Origin: Clostridiales bacterium
GTDB lineage: Bacteria > Bacillota > Clostridia > Oscillospirales > Oscillospiraceae
NCBI GenBank assembly: GCA_004557075.1
Contig: SFEX01000005.1
Location: 10,554-74,553, forward strand
Direction of reading: 5' to 3'
DNA length: 64,000 nucleotides
Shown here in pieces: positions 32,789 through 41,542 of the stretch. The first letter of the stretch is position 1. The number at the start of each line of letters is the position of its first letter. Under the pieces are notes generated by a model that saw only the letters and a program-made list of their open reading frames with translations, was not told the origin of the DNA and did not search any database. A program made the translations under genes and the position numbers.

Positions 32789-33506
32789 AGCCGAATACCC
32801 ATTGATATGTCACGCCAAACGCCTCGCGTATGAAGTAGTTGAGCTTGACGGGTAAAAGTCCGGCATCCGCCGCTATGCCGCTGACATCATAATCAAGGGA
32901 GGAAGCCAGCAGCTTTGCGCGATATATATGATATTCGCTTGTGACAACGGCAACGGAGACGTCGGATACATTGTCCCGCGAGCCAATGATATCAAAGCTG
33001 TATTTCAGATTTTCATATGTTGAGGTCGCTTTGTCCTCAATAATTATCCTGCTGCCATCTATACCGTGCGCCGTCAGCCACTTGTACATTGCCAATCCCT
33101 CGGAGAGGTTTTCGCCGTCGCCCTGACCGCCGCTGACTATTGCGACGGCGTCGGGATGCTCGGCCAAATAGCCGCGAGCGGCTTCCATGCGCTCTACGAG
33201 CGAACGGGAGGGGGTATCTCCGCGCACAGCGGCGCCGAGGACTATGATATAGTCATAATCGGCATCCGAATCGCCCGATGCGGTGCTGACAATAAAGGCT
33301 TCGACCACGATGAAATACGCGATACCAAGCGCAAGCAGGATGCATATTATGCGCTTTAGCTTTTTGCCTGCCAAGCCGAAGATGATTAACAGCGCTGCGG
33401 CAAAATACAGGGTATATGCAATAAAAGACTGCCCCGTGTAGGCAAAGTTCACCACAAGTCCGACCAAGACGATAGCTGCGGCAAGGATAATGCGGCTTTT
33501 TTTCAT
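32787..33506 (-). CDS. YdcF/ElyC family membrane protein (DUF218)
   Basis: Three N-terminal transmembrane segments (about 4-80) precede a DUF218 domain: DYIIVLGAAVRGDTPS, VAIVSGGQGDGENLSEGLAM, ATSTYENLKYSFDII and VVTSEYHIYRAKLLA. Of the family, ElyC affects undecaprenyl-phosphate and peptidoglycan precursor use in Escherichia coli, which fits its place as last gene of an FtsW-PBP-ABC-F-YdcF operon. The ATG at 33506 overlaps the ABC-F stop as ATGA and follows GGGAGGAG; 239 residues. Confidence 0.87.
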   Translation of the reverse strand: MKKSRIILAAAIVLVGLVVNFAYTGQSFIAYTLYFAAALLIIFGLAGKKLKRIICILLALGIAYFIVVEAFIVSTASGDSDADYDYIIVLGAAVRGDTPSRSLVERMEAARGYLAEHPDAVAIVSGGQGDGENLSEGLAMYKWLTAHGIDGSRIIIEDKATSTYENLKYSFDIIGSRDNVSDVSVAVVTSEYHIYRAKLLASSLDYDVSGIAADAGLLPVKLNYFIREAFGVTYQWVFG

Positions 33507-35371
33507 TCGGAAAGCTCCTCCCATGACTCATATGCAGCCATGAGCTTATCATTAAGAGCCATCTTTTCGGCATCAAGCTCCATGAGCTTTTGATAGTCCG
33601 AGGAAAAAGCCTCGTATTCCTTATCCAAAGCGGCAATTTGCTCCTCGAGCTTTGATATCTCCTTTTCAAGCCGCGCAAGCTGCTTATCCTTGTTGAGGCT
33701 GCTTTTCCTCAGCGGCTGCTCCTTTTTCCGAACCTCGGTTTTGGCGGCCTGATTAAATACCGCCTGCCGCGCCTGATACTCGCGAAACTCATTGTATGTG
33801 CCCCGGTAATCGGTCACGCGCCCGTTCTCGAGATACCATACACGCGTTGCAAACTTTTCAATAAAATATCTGTCGTGCGATACAAAAAGCAGCGCTTCCG
33901 AGTATTGAGAGATCGCGTCCTCAATCCATTCGCGGCTTGCTATGTCAAGATGGTTTGTCGGCTCGTCGAGGATGAGAAAGTTTATATCGCTGCCCATGAG
34001 CATACACAGCCGCAGGCGGCTTTTTTCTCCGCCAGAGAGCGCGCCGACCTGAGTGAACACATCCTCGCCGCGAAATCCGAACGCACCCAACCTGTCGCGA
34101 GCCTCCTGCGGCTGACAGCGGCAGTCATATAGCATCGTGTCAATTAAATTGCGGCTCTCATCGGAAAAATGAATTATCTGCGGCAGGTATGCCGGACGCA
34201 CCGATGGGCCGAGGTAGAGATATCCCGAGTCCGGTATCTCCTGCTGCATGATAAGCTTGACAAGCGTGGATTTTCCGGTGCCGTTATCGCCTATAAGCGC
34301 TATGCGCTCACCGCCCGTCACTGTCAGATCGAGGGTGGAGAAGAGCTTTTTCTCACCGTAGGATTTCGACAGCCCCTCGCAGACAAAGACCTCGTCTCCG
34401 TTGAACTCACGGGCTTTGAACTTGGCCGAGAGCTTTTTGTCCTCCTTGGGGCGCTCTGTCTTTTCCAGCTTCGCTATGCGCTTTTCCATTGAAAAGGCGC
34501 GCTTGTGAAGCTTGTCGTTGCCCATGAAGGCCCAGAGATGCATCTGCTCGGCAGCTCGCGTGAGCTGATCTATCTTGGCCTGATCCTTTTCGTATTTCCT
34601 GAGCTTTTCTTCAAAGCGCTTTTGCCGCTCAGTGACATAGAAGCTGTAGCCGCCGCTGTAAAACTCGGCCTTGCCGTCGCTTATCTCTATGCAGCGCCGC
34701 GCAACCTTGTCGAGGAAAAATCGGTCGTGGCTGATGGCAAGCACTGTGCCTTTAAAATGCAGAAGGTATTCTTCGAGCCACTCGGTAGCTCGCAGGTCAA
34801 GGTGGTTTGTAGGCTCGTCCAGCAGGAGAATGTCAGTTTTTTCAAGTATGAGCCTTGCGAGGTTTACCCTTGTGCGCTCGCCTCCGGAGAGCGAGTCAAA
34901 AAGCTGCTCGCGCATGCTCTGGGGAATGTCCAGACCGTTTGCAACGCGGTTTCGGTCAACCTCCATATCGTAGCCGCCTAAGAGGCGAAAATCCTCCGAA
35001 AGACGGTCGTATTCTTTTAAAAGCTGCTCTGACGAGTCGTGTTCCATGAGCGAGGCAAGCTCATCGAGTCTGGCGCTTATTTTGTAAAGCTCGCGGTGCG
35101 CGTCGCGCAGCACATCCTCGGTCGTCCAATCGGGAGGGTAGACGGGGATCTGAGAAATAAGCCCCATGCGCTTGCCGGATGCCACGGCGACTGCTCCCTC
35201 GTCGTAGCCGATCTCGCCGGTTAGGATTCGGAACAGCGTTGTTTTGCCGCAGCCGTTATGGCCGAGAATGCCGACGCGCTCACCCTCGGCAATGTCGAAG
35301 CTGAGCCCGTCAAGGATGTTTTTACCCAGCTCAAAGGACTTTACAAGCCCTTTGACGGATATATCTGTCAT
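33503..35371 (-). CDS. ABC-F family ATPase (Uup/YfmR-like)
   Basis: Two ABC domains without transmembrane segments. The first has Walker A GHNGCGKTT near residue 37, signature LSGGERTR and DEPTNHLD; the second has Walker A GDNGTGKST near residue 347, signature LSGGEKSR and DEPTNHLD. A linker of about 80 charged residues joins them, and a C-terminal coiled coil (about 545-615) follows. At 622 residues this fits the Uup/YfmR housekeeping group, which rescues ribosomes stalled on difficult sequences, rather than the antibiotic-protection group. AGGTGA precedes the ATG; it lies 27 bp behind the PBP gene. Confidence 0.9.
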   Translation of the reverse strand: MTDISVKGLVKSFELGKNILDGLSFDIAEGERVGILGHNGCGKTTLFRILTGEIGYDEGAVAVASGKRMGLISQIPVYPPDWTTEDVLRDAHRELYKISARLDELASLMEHDSSEQLLKEYDRLSEDFRLLGGYDMEVDRNRVANGLDIPQSMREQLFDSLSGGERTRVNLARLILEKTDILLLDEPTNHLDLRATEWLEEYLLHFKGTVLAISHDRFFLDKVARRCIEISDGKAEFYSGGYSFYVTERQKRFEEKLRKYEKDQAKIDQLTRAAEQMHLWAFMGNDKLHKRAFSMEKRIAKLEKTERPKEDKKLSAKFKAREFNGDEVFVCEGLSKSYGEKKLFSTLDLTVTGGERIALIGDNGTGKSTLVKLIMQQEIPDSGYLYLGPSVRPAYLPQIIHFSDESRNLIDTMLYDCRCQPQEARDRLGAFGFRGEDVFTQVGALSGGEKSRLRLCMLMGSDINFLILDEPTNHLDIASREWIEDAISQYSEALLFVSHDRYFIEKFATRVWYLENGRVTDYRGTYNEFREYQARQAVFNQAAKTEVRKKEQPLRKSSLNKDKQLARLEKEISKLEEQIAALDKEYEAFSSDYQKLMELDAEKMALNDKLMAAYESWEELSE

Positions 35372-35397
35372 GTTAAATCACCTAAAATAGTTATTGA

Positions 35398-36684
35398 TTA
35401 TTTTACCGCAGCCTGAAGCACGGCGTTTGCAACTCCGCCTGCCGCGCGCAGGCCGCTGCCGCCGTTTTCAACAAGCACGGCAAAGGCGTATGGGTGCTCC
35501 TCGTCGTTTAAAAATCCGACGAACCAGCCGTGGGCCTCCTTGCCGTTGCCGACCTCGGCCGTGCCGGTCTTGGCGGAAATATCAAGTCCGGGGAAGGTCG
35601 AATTGCCGTATTTATACACGACGTTGTAGTTCATCATGGACGCGACCTTCTGCGCCGTGTCTGCGGAAATAAGCTCGGTTTTCTTATCGGATGTGCCGAG
35701 CAGAGATGGCTCAACGACCGTGCCGCCGTTTGCATAGGCGCACACAAGCCGCATCATGGCATAGGGTGAGACAAGGTCGTTGTACTGACCGATACCCGAC
35801 CACGCCATGGAAGCGCTCATGGAGCTGTCCTTGTCGTAATTTCCCGTCGCCGTCGTGATATTATCCAGCTGAAGCTGCTGAGTAAGGCCGAGGTTTTCGG
35901 CATATTCGGCGATCACATCGGGGCCCAGCTCAAGCGCAATCTGACCGAAAGCGCAGTTGCAGGAATTTGCAAGAGCCTGCTCTATGGTCTGCTCGCCATG
36001 GTGCCCGGTGCAGTTTATGTTTACGCCCTTTACATTCAGCGAGCCATAGCAGCTAAAGCTGCGGTGGTAAAGATCGTCCATGTTTTCAATGGCGGCGGTG
36101 AGGGTAACGAGCTTGAAAACGGAGCCGGGAACAAAGGTCGAGCTGATGCAGCGATTTATATAAGCGCCGTCGGGCAGCGTCTCGGGCGGATTCATCGGGT
36201 CGATGGACGGGGAGGATACCATGCAGATGATTTCACCCGTCTTATAATTGCACACGATAACTGCGCCGCTGCGCCCGTTGAGCGCCTCATACGCCTTGAG
36301 GTTTAAATCGGCATCGACCGTGAGCTTCAGGGTCACGTCATCCTGTTCCTCAATGCCGGTTATGAGACTGAAGCCGGATAACTGCTTTTGAAACGACTGC
36401 AGTGCGCCTGTTCCTACGTTTCCGACGTAGTCGCCCACGAGGTGATAGCAGGCTGTGCGGATGTTGGCATCCTCTGCGTAGTATTTGCCGCCGCCGCCCA
36501 TTTTGGCGAGCACGGTGCCGTTGCGGTCTGTCAGCGTATACTCACAGCCGGAGGTGGATGCGTCAAAAAACAGCGCCCATTCTTCGCCGTGCTGAATATA
36601 GCGCACAACGTACACAACGAGTCCGACTATCATCATGAAAGCCATTAAAAGAGCAAGGGACGCTCTGAGAGAAACTTTTTTCAT
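35398..36684 (-). CDS. Class B penicillin-binding protein (peptidoglycan transpeptidase)
   Basis: A compact class B transpeptidase of 428 residues with one N-terminal transmembrane anchor (about 8-28). The serine active-site motif is VPGSVFK near residue 183 (SxxK), the second motif is SCN in ANSCNCAFG, and the third is KTGTAE near residue 368. It cross-links peptidoglycan outside the membrane, working with a SEDS glycosyltransferase. That partner is the gene directly upstream, overlapping by 4 bp (ATGA), a typical SEDS-bPBP pair. Confidence 0.92.
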   Translation of the reverse strand: MKKVSLRASLALLMAFMMIVGLVVYVVRYIQHGEEWALFFDASTSGCEYTLTDRNGTVLAKMGGGGKYYAEDANIRTACYHLVGDYVGNVGTGALQSFQKQLSGFSLITGIEEQDDVTLKLTVDADLNLKAYEALNGRSGAVIVCNYKTGEIICMVSSPSIDPMNPPETLPDGAYINRCISSTFVPGSVFKLVTLTAAIENMDDLYHRSFSCYGSLNVKGVNINCTGHHGEQTIEQALANSCNCAFGQIALELGPDVIAEYAENLGLTQQLQLDNITTATGNYDKDSSMSASMAWSGIGQYNDLVSPYAMMRLVCAYANGGTVVEPSLLGTSDKKTELISADTAQKVASMMNYNVVYKYGNSTFPGLDISAKTGTAEVGNGKEAHGWFVGFLNDEEHPYAFAVLVENGGSGLRAAGGVANAVLQAAVK

Positions 36685-38384
36685 GCCTCGGCCTCCTTAG
36701 CTTTGCGCGATTTAGCGTCGGGTGGCTTGACGACGAAGCTTGCGCCTTTTCGAGTGTCACCGGCTTTTATGAACGCCAAAAGCATCCAGCATGCAAGCAC
36801 GGAGGTACCGCCGCGCGATACAAATGGGAAGGTGACGCCGGTGAAGGGGAGAATATCGACAGAGCCGAAAACATTGAGCGCTACCTGAACCATGAACATT
36901 GTCGCCGTAGCGCAGGCAGCTATGGAATAATAGGCGCTGCGCCCATGACTTGAGTTACGCACGGCAAAGAAAGTGAGCACCAGAATCGCCAGCACAGCGC
37001 AAATTGCAATAATAAGCCCCAATTCCTCGCACATAACACCGAATACAGTGTCCGTATTTCCTGCGAAAGTGCCCTTGAGCCAGCCGTTTCCGGTGCCTTT
37101 GCCGAACAGCCCGCCGGAAGCTCCGGCAGACATGGCGTGGGTCTGCTGATATCCCGTGTCGTAAACATCCTCCCAGACGTGCCCCCAGGCGGCAAAGCGC
37201 TGAGCAACGTGAGCCTTAATGCGCAGCATAAGAAAGCCCGCCATGCCCGCGCCCGTAATGGCGAGCGCAATTGTAGCAATCGAGCCTGAGCGCATGAAGG
37301 AGATGACAAGGAAGGTGACGAAGAATATGAGCGCTGTGCCGAAATCGCTGCTGAGCGCGAGGAAAATGACGCACAACGCGGAAAAGGCTATGAAAGAGAT
37401 AAGGTTTTTGGTGCTGAAAAGCCTGTCGAGCGTAGCCGCGCCGACATAGATGAAAGCGACCTTTACAAATTCGGACGGCTGAATGGATATACCGGCGATC
37501 TCAATCCAGTTTTTCGCGCCGTATTGCGTTTTGGCAAAGACGAGAACGGCCGCCAAAACCGCTAGCGAGAGCACAGCCAGCGGGGTGCGGAGCTTTTTCG
37601 TCCTGTCAAGATCCCTGAGCCACCAGCCAAGCGCAAAGAACAGAATAACTCCGGCAAAAACAATGACTATCTGCCGTATCATTTCCTCCGGAACGGAGGA
37701 GGCGATAACCGAAAGCCCGATGGTGGAGAGGAAGAACGCGATAGTCTCCACCTCAAAACCTGTGCGCCTTATGCTGCGCATGGCAAAATAGCAGAACCAT
37801 TCGAGCAGAATGAGCAGGATGAAGCCCAGACCGATTCCGGCGATATGCTCACTCTCGGTGTTGATGCAGTTCTCTATGAGAAGCAGAAACTGAAAAATGC
37901 TCAGGAAGAAAAGCGTGACGGCGGGATGCACTCTCTTCCAGCTCATTGTGCGGCGAGCTTCAATAGCGTCGCGCTGCTTTTCGCTAATATCACGAAAGCG
38001 CACACTGTTACCGGCGAGGTTGAGAACGTCCCCGTCCTTAACGACGGAACCGTTGACCTGAACCTTGTCGCCGTTGACCCAGACTCCGCCCTTGGAGAAA
38101 ATATCGAATATACGCCACACGCCCTTTGGGCTGCGGATAAGAACGGCGTGTACGCGGCTGACAGTCTCATAGGGCAGGCATATATCAGCCGAGCGGGAGC
38201 GCCCGATAAGATTTTCCCAGTGGTTTATCAGGGCAACACCCTCGTCCTTGTGTATATAGCCCCAGATCTCCGTCTGCGACTTGCTGCTGAGCATGGAGCG
38301 AGTGCAGCGGATAAGAACGATCAGAGCAAAAACAGGAAGAATATATGAAATTATACTGACAATGATGTCTGGCACTCGGTTCAC
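36681..38384 (-). CDS. FtsW/RodA/SpoVE-family SEDS glycosyltransferase with N-terminal FHA domain
   Basis: The 567-residue protein joins a first transmembrane segment (about 8-28), a cytoplasmic FHA domain (about 45-130: LIGRSRSADICLP, SRVHAVLIR, GGVWVNGDKV, DGDVLNLAG) and a SEDS polymerase core of about ten transmembrane segments. The core has IQPSEFVKVAFI, SDFGTALIFF, GLFGKGTGNG and PFVSRGGTS. SEDS proteins polymerise glycan strands from lipid II. The FHA domain binds phosphothreonine, so Ser/Thr-kinase control is likely. It leads a four-gene operon and is divergent from the NusG-II gene. Confidence 0.92.
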   Translation of the reverse strand: MNRVPDIIVSIISYILPVFALIVLIRCTRSMLSSKSQTEIWGYIHKDEGVALINHWENLIGRSRSADICLPYETVSRVHAVLIRSPKGVWRIFDIFSKGGVWVNGDKVQVNGSVVKDGDVLNLAGNSVRFRDISEKQRDAIEARRTMSWKRVHPAVTLFFLSIFQFLLLIENCINTESEHIAGIGLGFILLILLEWFCYFAMRSIRRTGFEVETIAFFLSTIGLSVIASSVPEEMIRQIVIVFAGVILFFALGWWLRDLDRTKKLRTPLAVLSLAVLAAVLVFAKTQYGAKNWIEIAGISIQPSEFVKVAFIYVGAATLDRLFSTKNLISFIAFSALCVIFLALSSDFGTALIFFVTFLVISFMRSGSIATIALAITGAGMAGFLMLRIKAHVAQRFAAWGHVWEDVYDTGYQQTHAMSAGASGGLFGKGTGNGWLKGTFAGNTDTVFGVMCEELGLIIAICAVLAILVLTFFAVRNSSHGRSAYYSIAACATATMFMVQVALNVFGSVDILPFTGVTFPFVSRGGTSVLACWMLLAFIKAGDTRKGASFVVKPPDAKSRKAKEAEA

Positions 38385-38428
38385 CTCTGTTTAATAATAA
38401 TATAACATTATAGCATTATTTCTGCTCA

Positions 38429-38457
38429 TTGACAAGCGAGCCGGATTTATTTACAAT
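38429..38457 (+). promoter_or_regulatory. Promoter of the NusG-II / Gx transporter operon
   Basis: TTGACA at 38429-38434 and TACAAT at 38452-38457 with 17 bp between. The -10 ends only 6 bp before the ATG at 38464, so transcription would start at about the first codon and give a leaderless message. Confidence 0.7.
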
Positions 38458-38463
38458 AGGTTC

Positions 38464-38829
38464 ATGAATGATAAGAGAGTGAAAAAGTGGATAATAATAT
38501 TTGCGGTCGTATTTGCCGTGTGCATAGGTGCGTTTATGATCCTGCGGCATTTGGGAATGCAGGGAACGGTTGCCGTTATCCGCGTTGACGGCGAGATTTA
38601 TGAAAAAATTAATCTTGATACCGTAACTGTTGCATATGACATGGAAATAAGGACTGAGTTTGGGTATAATAAACTACACATAGAGCATGGCGGCATAAGC
38701 GTTGCGGAGGCCGACTGCCGCGACCAGATATGCATACGCCAGGGCACGGTGACCGAGGCCGGAGTGCCGATAGTGTGTCTGCCGCACCGCCTTACGATTG
38801 AAATCGTGGGAGGCGACCTTGATGCGTAA
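38464..38829 (+). CDS. NusG domain II-containing protein
   Basis: A 121-residue protein with an N-terminal transmembrane segment (about 8-28) and an extracytoplasmic NusG domain II (PF07009): VAVIRVDGEIYEKINL, then the ISVAEADCRDQICIRQG and PIVCLPHRLTIEI segments with three conserved cysteines. This family is always next to the Gx transporter gene in clostridia and has no proven role; flavin or redox links have been suggested. Its stop overlaps the following start. Confidence 0.88.
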   Translation: MNDKRVKKWIIIFAVVFAVCIGAFMILRHLGMQGTVAVIRVDGEIYEKINLDTVTVAYDMEIRTEFGYNKLHIEHGGISVAEADCRDQICIRQGTVTEAGVPIVCLPHRLTIEIVGGDLDA

Positions 38830-39328
38830 CACTCGCTCTCTTGCGCTCATGGCGATGCTCACGGCGGTGTCGCTTATCGTGTTTGTTATCGAGGCGCAGA
38901 TACCGCCGATTGTGCCCATACCCGGCGTGAAGCTTGGCATAGCCAATATGATAACTCTGACTGCAATGCTAATCCTCGGCCGCAGGGAAGCGGGGGTCAT
39001 CCTCCTGCTGCGCATCGTAATGGGCAGCTTTTTCGCCGGAGGCGTGTCAGGGCTGATGTTCAGCATCGCGGGGGGAACGCTTGCGTACCTTATCATGTGC
39101 CTCACGCTGAAGCTCTTTCCGGAAAAAATGCTCTGGGTCGTGAGCATCTTCGGTGCGATCGCGCATAATGCAGGCCAGCTTGCAGTCGCGATAGCGATAA
39201 CAAAAACCTCGGGACTTATTGTGTACGTGCCTGTGCTTGCCGCCTCGGCAATAGTGACGGGTGCTTTCACCGGACTTGGCGCAATGTATGTAAGTAGTGC
39301 GCTAAGAAGGCTGGACAAACAGTATTAA
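38822..39328 (+). CDS. Gx transporter family / heptaprenyl diphosphate synthase component I-like membrane protein
   Basis: A 168-residue protein with about five transmembrane segments: SLALMAMLTAVSLIVFVIEAQIP, PIPGVKLGIANMITL, the SFFAGGVSGLMFSIAGG motif and ALNA-type C-terminal helices. It is usually annotated as Gx transporter or HepI-like, but resembles small substrate-binding S components of ECF-type uptake systems. GGGAGG precedes the ATG at 38822, which overlaps the NusG-II stop by 8 bp. Confidence 0.85.
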   Translation: MRNTRSLALMAMLTAVSLIVFVIEAQIPPIVPIPGVKLGIANMITLTAMLILGRREAGVILLLRIVMGSFFAGGVSGLMFSIAGGTLAYLIMCLTLKLFPEKMLWVVSIFGAIAHNAGQLAVAIAITKTSGLIVYVPVLAASAIVTGAFTGLGAMYVSSALRRLDKQY

Positions 39329-39340
39329 AAGTATTATAAT
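39312..39340 (+). promoter_or_regulatory. Promoter of the mrp-nifX-like pair
   Basis: TGGACA at 39312-39317 and TATAAT at 39335-39340 with 17 bp between, 52 bp before the mrp start and partly inside the end of the preceding gene. Confidence 0.6.
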
Positions 39341-39391
39341 AGCTAAAACCGACAATAGACGGAAATAATTTATTTTAGGAGATATATTAAA

Positions 39392-40207
39392 ATGAGCGAA
39401 TGTACACATGATTGTGCCTCTTGCAGCGAAAATTGCAGCGAGCGCGATATGAGCGCAAAGCTTAATCCGGCGGCAAGCGTCAAGAAGGTAATTGCCGTTG
39501 TCAGCGGCAAGGGCGGCGTAGGCAAGAGCCTCGTAACGAGCCTCATGGCAAGCGAGATGCAGCGCAGAGGTCATCAGGCTGCGGTTCTCGACGCCGACGT
39601 GACCGGCCCCTCAATCCCCAAGGGCTTCGGAATAACCGAGCATGCCCACGGCACCGAGGAGCTTCTCGTACCGTGCTATTCCAACAAGGGCACTCAGATA
39701 ATGTCCATTAACCTTATCCTCGATAACGAAACCGACCCCGTTGTGTGGCGCGGTCCCATTATTGCAGGCGTTGTGACCCAGTTCTGGACCGATGTGCTCT
39801 GGGACAACGTCGATTACATGTTCGTCGATATGCCTCCCGGAACCGGCGATGTGCCTCTTACCGTGTTCCAGTCTCTGCCCGTTGACGGAATAATCATTGT
39901 AACCTCTCCCCAGGAGCTGGTATCGATGATCGTTGCAAAAGCAGTCAACATGGCAAAGATGATGAATGTTCCCGTGCTCGGCATTGTTGAGAACATGAGC
40001 TATTACAAGTGCCCCGACTGCGGCAAGGAGCATGAGATCTTCGGCGCGAGCAAGGTAAAGCAGGTTGCCGAGGAGTTCGGTATTGCTCACTATGCGCGTA
40101 TGCCGATAGACCCCGTTGTCGCTACAATGGTCGATGCGGGCGAAGTTGAAAGTGTTAACGCCGACGCTCTCAGCGAGCTGGCGGACTTTATAGAAAAAGG
40201 AGAATAA
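39392..40207 (+). CDS. Mrp/NBP35 family iron-sulfur carrier ATPase
   Basis: A P-loop scaffold protein that carries 4Fe-4S clusters. Of 271 residues, the first 25 are Cys-rich (CTHDCASCSENC) as in NBP35 forms. Then come the deviant Walker A GKGGVGKS near residue 39, DADVTGPSIPKGFG, DMPPGTGD and the ENMSYYKCPDCG CxxC pair near residue 208 where the bridging cluster binds. AGGAG lies before the ATG. The NifX-like gene follows 3 bp later, a frequent pair in anaerobes. Confidence 0.93.
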   Translation: MSECTHDCASCSENCSERDMSAKLNPAASVKKVIAVVSGKGGVGKSLVTSLMASEMQRRGHQAAVLDADVTGPSIPKGFGITEHAHGTEELLVPCYSNKGTQIMSINLILDNETDPVVWRGPIIAGVVTQFWTDVLWDNVDYMFVDMPPGTGDVPLTVFQSLPVDGIIIVTSPQELVSMIVAKAVNMAKMMNVPVLGIVENMSYYKCPDCGKEHEIFGASKVKQVAEEFGIAHYARMPIDPVVATMVDAGEVESVNADALSELADFIEKGE

Positions 40208-40210
40208 ACC

Positions 40211-40645
40211 ATGGTAATTGCAGTAGCATACAAAGACAACGAGATTTTTGAGCACTTCGGCCATGCCGAGATGTTTGCGATCTACAAGACGAATGAAGAG
40301 AATACCGAGCTCGTTTCCAAGGAGCTTGTCGAGGTCAAGGAGAGCGGCCACCAGGCTGTTGCAGACCTCATGGATAGCTGCGGTGTTGACGCTGTTATCG
40401 TCGGCAATATTGGCACCGGTGCAAGGCAGGCTCTTGCCGAGTACGGCATCGTAGCATTTGCGGGCTTCTGCGGCAACGCAGACGACGCTGCCGAGCTTAT
40501 GATGCGCGGCCAGCTCCCTTATCTGTCCGACGAGGGCGGATGCAGCGGCGGTTGCAGCGGATGCCACGGTCATGACGAAGACGGCGGCTGCGGCTGCGGT
40601 GGTCACGACCATGAAGACGGCAGTTGCGGTTGCGGCTGCCACTGA
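40211..40645 (+). CDS. NifB/NifX-type metal-cofactor-binding protein with Cys/His/Gly-rich tail
   Basis: Residues 1-105 form the dinitrogenase iron-molybdenum cofactor binding domain (PF02579: EIFEHFGHAEMFAIY, AVIVGNIGTGARQALAEYGIVAFAG). The last 38 residues are almost only Gly, Cys, His and Asp (repeats of GGCSGGCSGC, GHDHEDG, CGCGCH), a likely metal-binding tail. Members of this group in non-nitrogen-fixing clostridia are thought to handle iron-sulfur or other metal clusters with Mrp, its upstream partner. Confidence 0.9.
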   Translation: MVIAVAYKDNEIFEHFGHAEMFAIYKTNEENTELVSKELVEVKESGHQAVADLMDSCGVDAVIVGNIGTGARQALAEYGIVAFAGFCGNADDAAELMMRGQLPYLSDEGGCSGGCSGCHGHDEDGGCGCGGHDHEDGSCGCGCH

Positions 40646-40656
40646 GAAAATGAACA

Positions 40657-40690
40657 TAAAAAACTCCGGACTTGAGTCCGGAGTTTTTTC
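40657..40690. terminator. Bidirectional terminator after the NifX-like gene
   Basis: ACTCCGGACT at 40663-40672 pairs with AGTCCGGAGT at 40675-40684, flanked by A and T runs. It serves the convergent SGNH hydrolase gene as well. Confidence 0.9.
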
Positions 40691-40691
40691 A

Positions 40692-41453
40692 TTACTTAAC
40701 TATAACGTTTTGTTCTATCCATTCTGCCCAGGCCGAGTAGCCGTCCCCGTAAAAATGGATGCCGTCGGGGGAGAACTCGCTGCCTAACTTGCCGGTTTCG
40801 TCGTCAAACTTAACGTTTGAATCAAGATAGAATATGGTCTCATCGTCGGCAAATTCCTTGATATATCCGTTAAATGTGTCGATGTTTGCGTTGTTGACCG
40901 TGCTGCCCTTGGCGTCCTGCGCTGCCGTGACATGCAGATTCGCCATGATGTAGATAATGGCGTTCGGCTGGCTCTGGCGAACTGTGTCCAGAAGCTCGGA
41001 ATATCTGTTCGCAACGGTGGCAAGATCGCCGCCGATATCATTTATTCCAAGCATTATGTAAACCTTACCGAACTGAGCGCTTTGCAGCAGGGTGGGGAGG
41101 GTGACGCTGCCGTAGCCGGAAACGTCGGCGTAGGTGCTGCGCGAGCCGATAACGCTGAGGCCGACGGTTGAGAAGAACGTGGCGTCTTTAAGACCGCCAA
41201 CCATCTGAATGCCGACTGTGCGTGAGTCGCCGATAAAAAGCGCGTCCTTGAAGTAGCCTTCAGGCGCGGGGCCAAATGTCGGAGCGGGAGTCGGTGCCGG
41301 AGTTGGCTCCGGCGTCGGCTCGGATATCCCGGGAGCGCCGCTATTGTCAGGGCTTGGCGTGGAATCGTCGCCATTTTGCAGGCGAATGGTAATAACTGCG
41401 ACGAGTGCCAAAACGAGTATTATGATAACAAAAACAAGTGATTTTTTGCGCAT
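40692..41453 (-). CDS. SGNH/GDSL-type hydrolase, membrane-anchored
   Basis: After an N-terminal anchor (about residues 4-24) comes a Pro/Thr-rich spacer (about 35-60, repeated PTPEPTPAP) and then an SGNH hydrolase domain: block I FIGDSRTVG near residue 72, block III GINDIG near residue 136 and block V SPDGIHFYGDGY. The catalytic triad Ser-Asp-His is present. Such exported enzymes deacetylate polysaccharides or peptidoglycan. The start at 41453 has GGAGG 5 nt ahead. 253 residues. Confidence 0.87.
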   Translation of the reverse strand: MRKKSLVFVIIILVLALVAVITIRLQNGDDSTPSPDNSGAPGISEPTPEPTPAPTPAPTFGPAPEGYFKDALFIGDSRTVGIQMVGGLKDATFFSTVGLSVIGSRSTYADVSGYGSVTLPTLLQSAQFGKVYIMLGINDIGGDLATVANRYSELLDTVRQSQPNAIIYIMANLHVTAAQDAKGSTVNNANIDTFNGYIKEFADDETIFYLDSNVKFDDETGKLGSEFSPDGIHFYGDGYSAWAEWIEQNVIVK

Positions 41454-41478
41454 GGTAACCTCCAATCTACGGAATAAG

Positions 41479-41509
41479 CGGGCGGTACATCGGCTAAAAG
41501 TACCGCCCG
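41479..41509. other. Inverted repeat between the EEP and SGNH genes
   Basis: CGGGCGGTAC at 41479-41488 and GTACCGCCCG at 41500-41509 are perfect inverted copies with an 11-nt loop. There is no T run on the minus strand, so it may only slow or process the message between the two co-directional genes. Confidence 0.45.
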
Positions 41510-41542
41510 AAAGTATTTATAATTTTAATGTGTCCGACGAAA

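Noticed and set aside
33503..35371. Antibiotic-protection role for the first ABC-F gene
   Set aside because: Its length, linker and DEPTNHLD in both domains fit the housekeeping Uup/YfmR group, and it sits in a cell-wall operon without an attenuator.
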